This document shows positions 5,121 to 5,128 of a DNA stretch of 5,128 bases, piece by piece. The stretch is from Gammaproteobacteria bacterium (lineage in GTDB: Bacteria > Pseudomonadota > Gammaproteobacteria > Chromatiales > Chromatiaceae), in NCBI GenBank assembly GCA_015767355.1, contig JADWMH010000159.1, forward strand, positions 1-5,128, given 5' to 3'. The position numbers and the translations under genes were made by a program. Numbering within the stretch: the first letter of the stretch is position 1; each line of letters starts with the position of its first letter. Under the pieces are notes generated by a model, which saw nothing but the letters and a program-made list of their open reading frames with translations, was not told the DNA's origin and ran no database searches.

Positions 5121-5128
5121 TGTTCTCC
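5121..5128 (-). promoter_or_regulatory. Ribosome binding site that favours the second ATG
   Basis: On the - strand the window edge reads GGAGAACA directly before ATGATG. From GGAG there are 4 nt to the first ATG (5120) and 7 nt to the second (5117). The second has the normal spacing and gives a standard MKK signal-peptide start. The promoter lies outside the window. Confidence 0.5.

Overview
The window looks like chromosomal DNA of a gammaproteobacterium, and a sulfur-oxidising one is the best guess. The pointers are a secreted Gly/Tyr/Pro-repeat protein that resembles sulfur globule proteins, a rubrerythrin / GlpC-like Fe-S protein / DUF3501 set, and an intergenic fold-back repeat of a kind I recall from gammaproteobacteria. 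This placement is inferred from gene content; no marker gene is present to settle it. Only the gene at the left edge lies on the + strand. All other genes are on the - strand.

Layout. At 20-336 (+) is a NirD-type Rieske gene (small subunit of NAD(P)H nitrite reductase). It is broken by a one-base deletion near 166-172 and also has Asn in place of the first Rieske His. Convergent with it are an HPP-family membrane protein (996-1688) and, 39 nt downstream, a DUF2238/YjdF-like membrane protein (360-956), probably co-transcribed. Some HPP proteins are known to carry nitrite, so the left third may be a remnant of a nitrite uptake and assimilation locus.

The centre (1818-4403) holds, in transcription order, a rubredoxin-less rubrerythrin, a 442-aa protein with two N-terminal [4Fe-4S] motifs and two CCG-type domains, and a DUF3501 protein. 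The last two are only 2 nt apart. Between rubrerythrin and the Fe-S gene lie about 250 nt with a terminator-like hairpin and a roughly 170-bp fold-back element with 24-bp imperfect terminal inverted repeats. Rubrerythrin may therefore be made in excess of the other two. A good sigma70-like promoter and a short leader hairpin precede rubrerythrin. The three proteins are best read as a peroxide-defence or redox module in which the Fe-S protein might supply electrons to the rubrerythrin; this is inference.

The right end (4680-5117) encodes the exported, acidic and glycine/tyrosine-rich protein, closed by a strong intrinsic terminator at 4608-4645. Its repeat region contains two identical 30-bp units and a third near-identical one.

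No tRNA, rRNA, CRISPR array, transposase or phage gene was seen. The most noteworthy items are the conserved but poorly characterised rubrerythrin/Fe-S/DUF3501 module, the fold-back element inside it, and the broken nirD beside a candidate nitrite transporter. [Form note: the answer gave no feature confidences; every 0.5 is a placeholder.]
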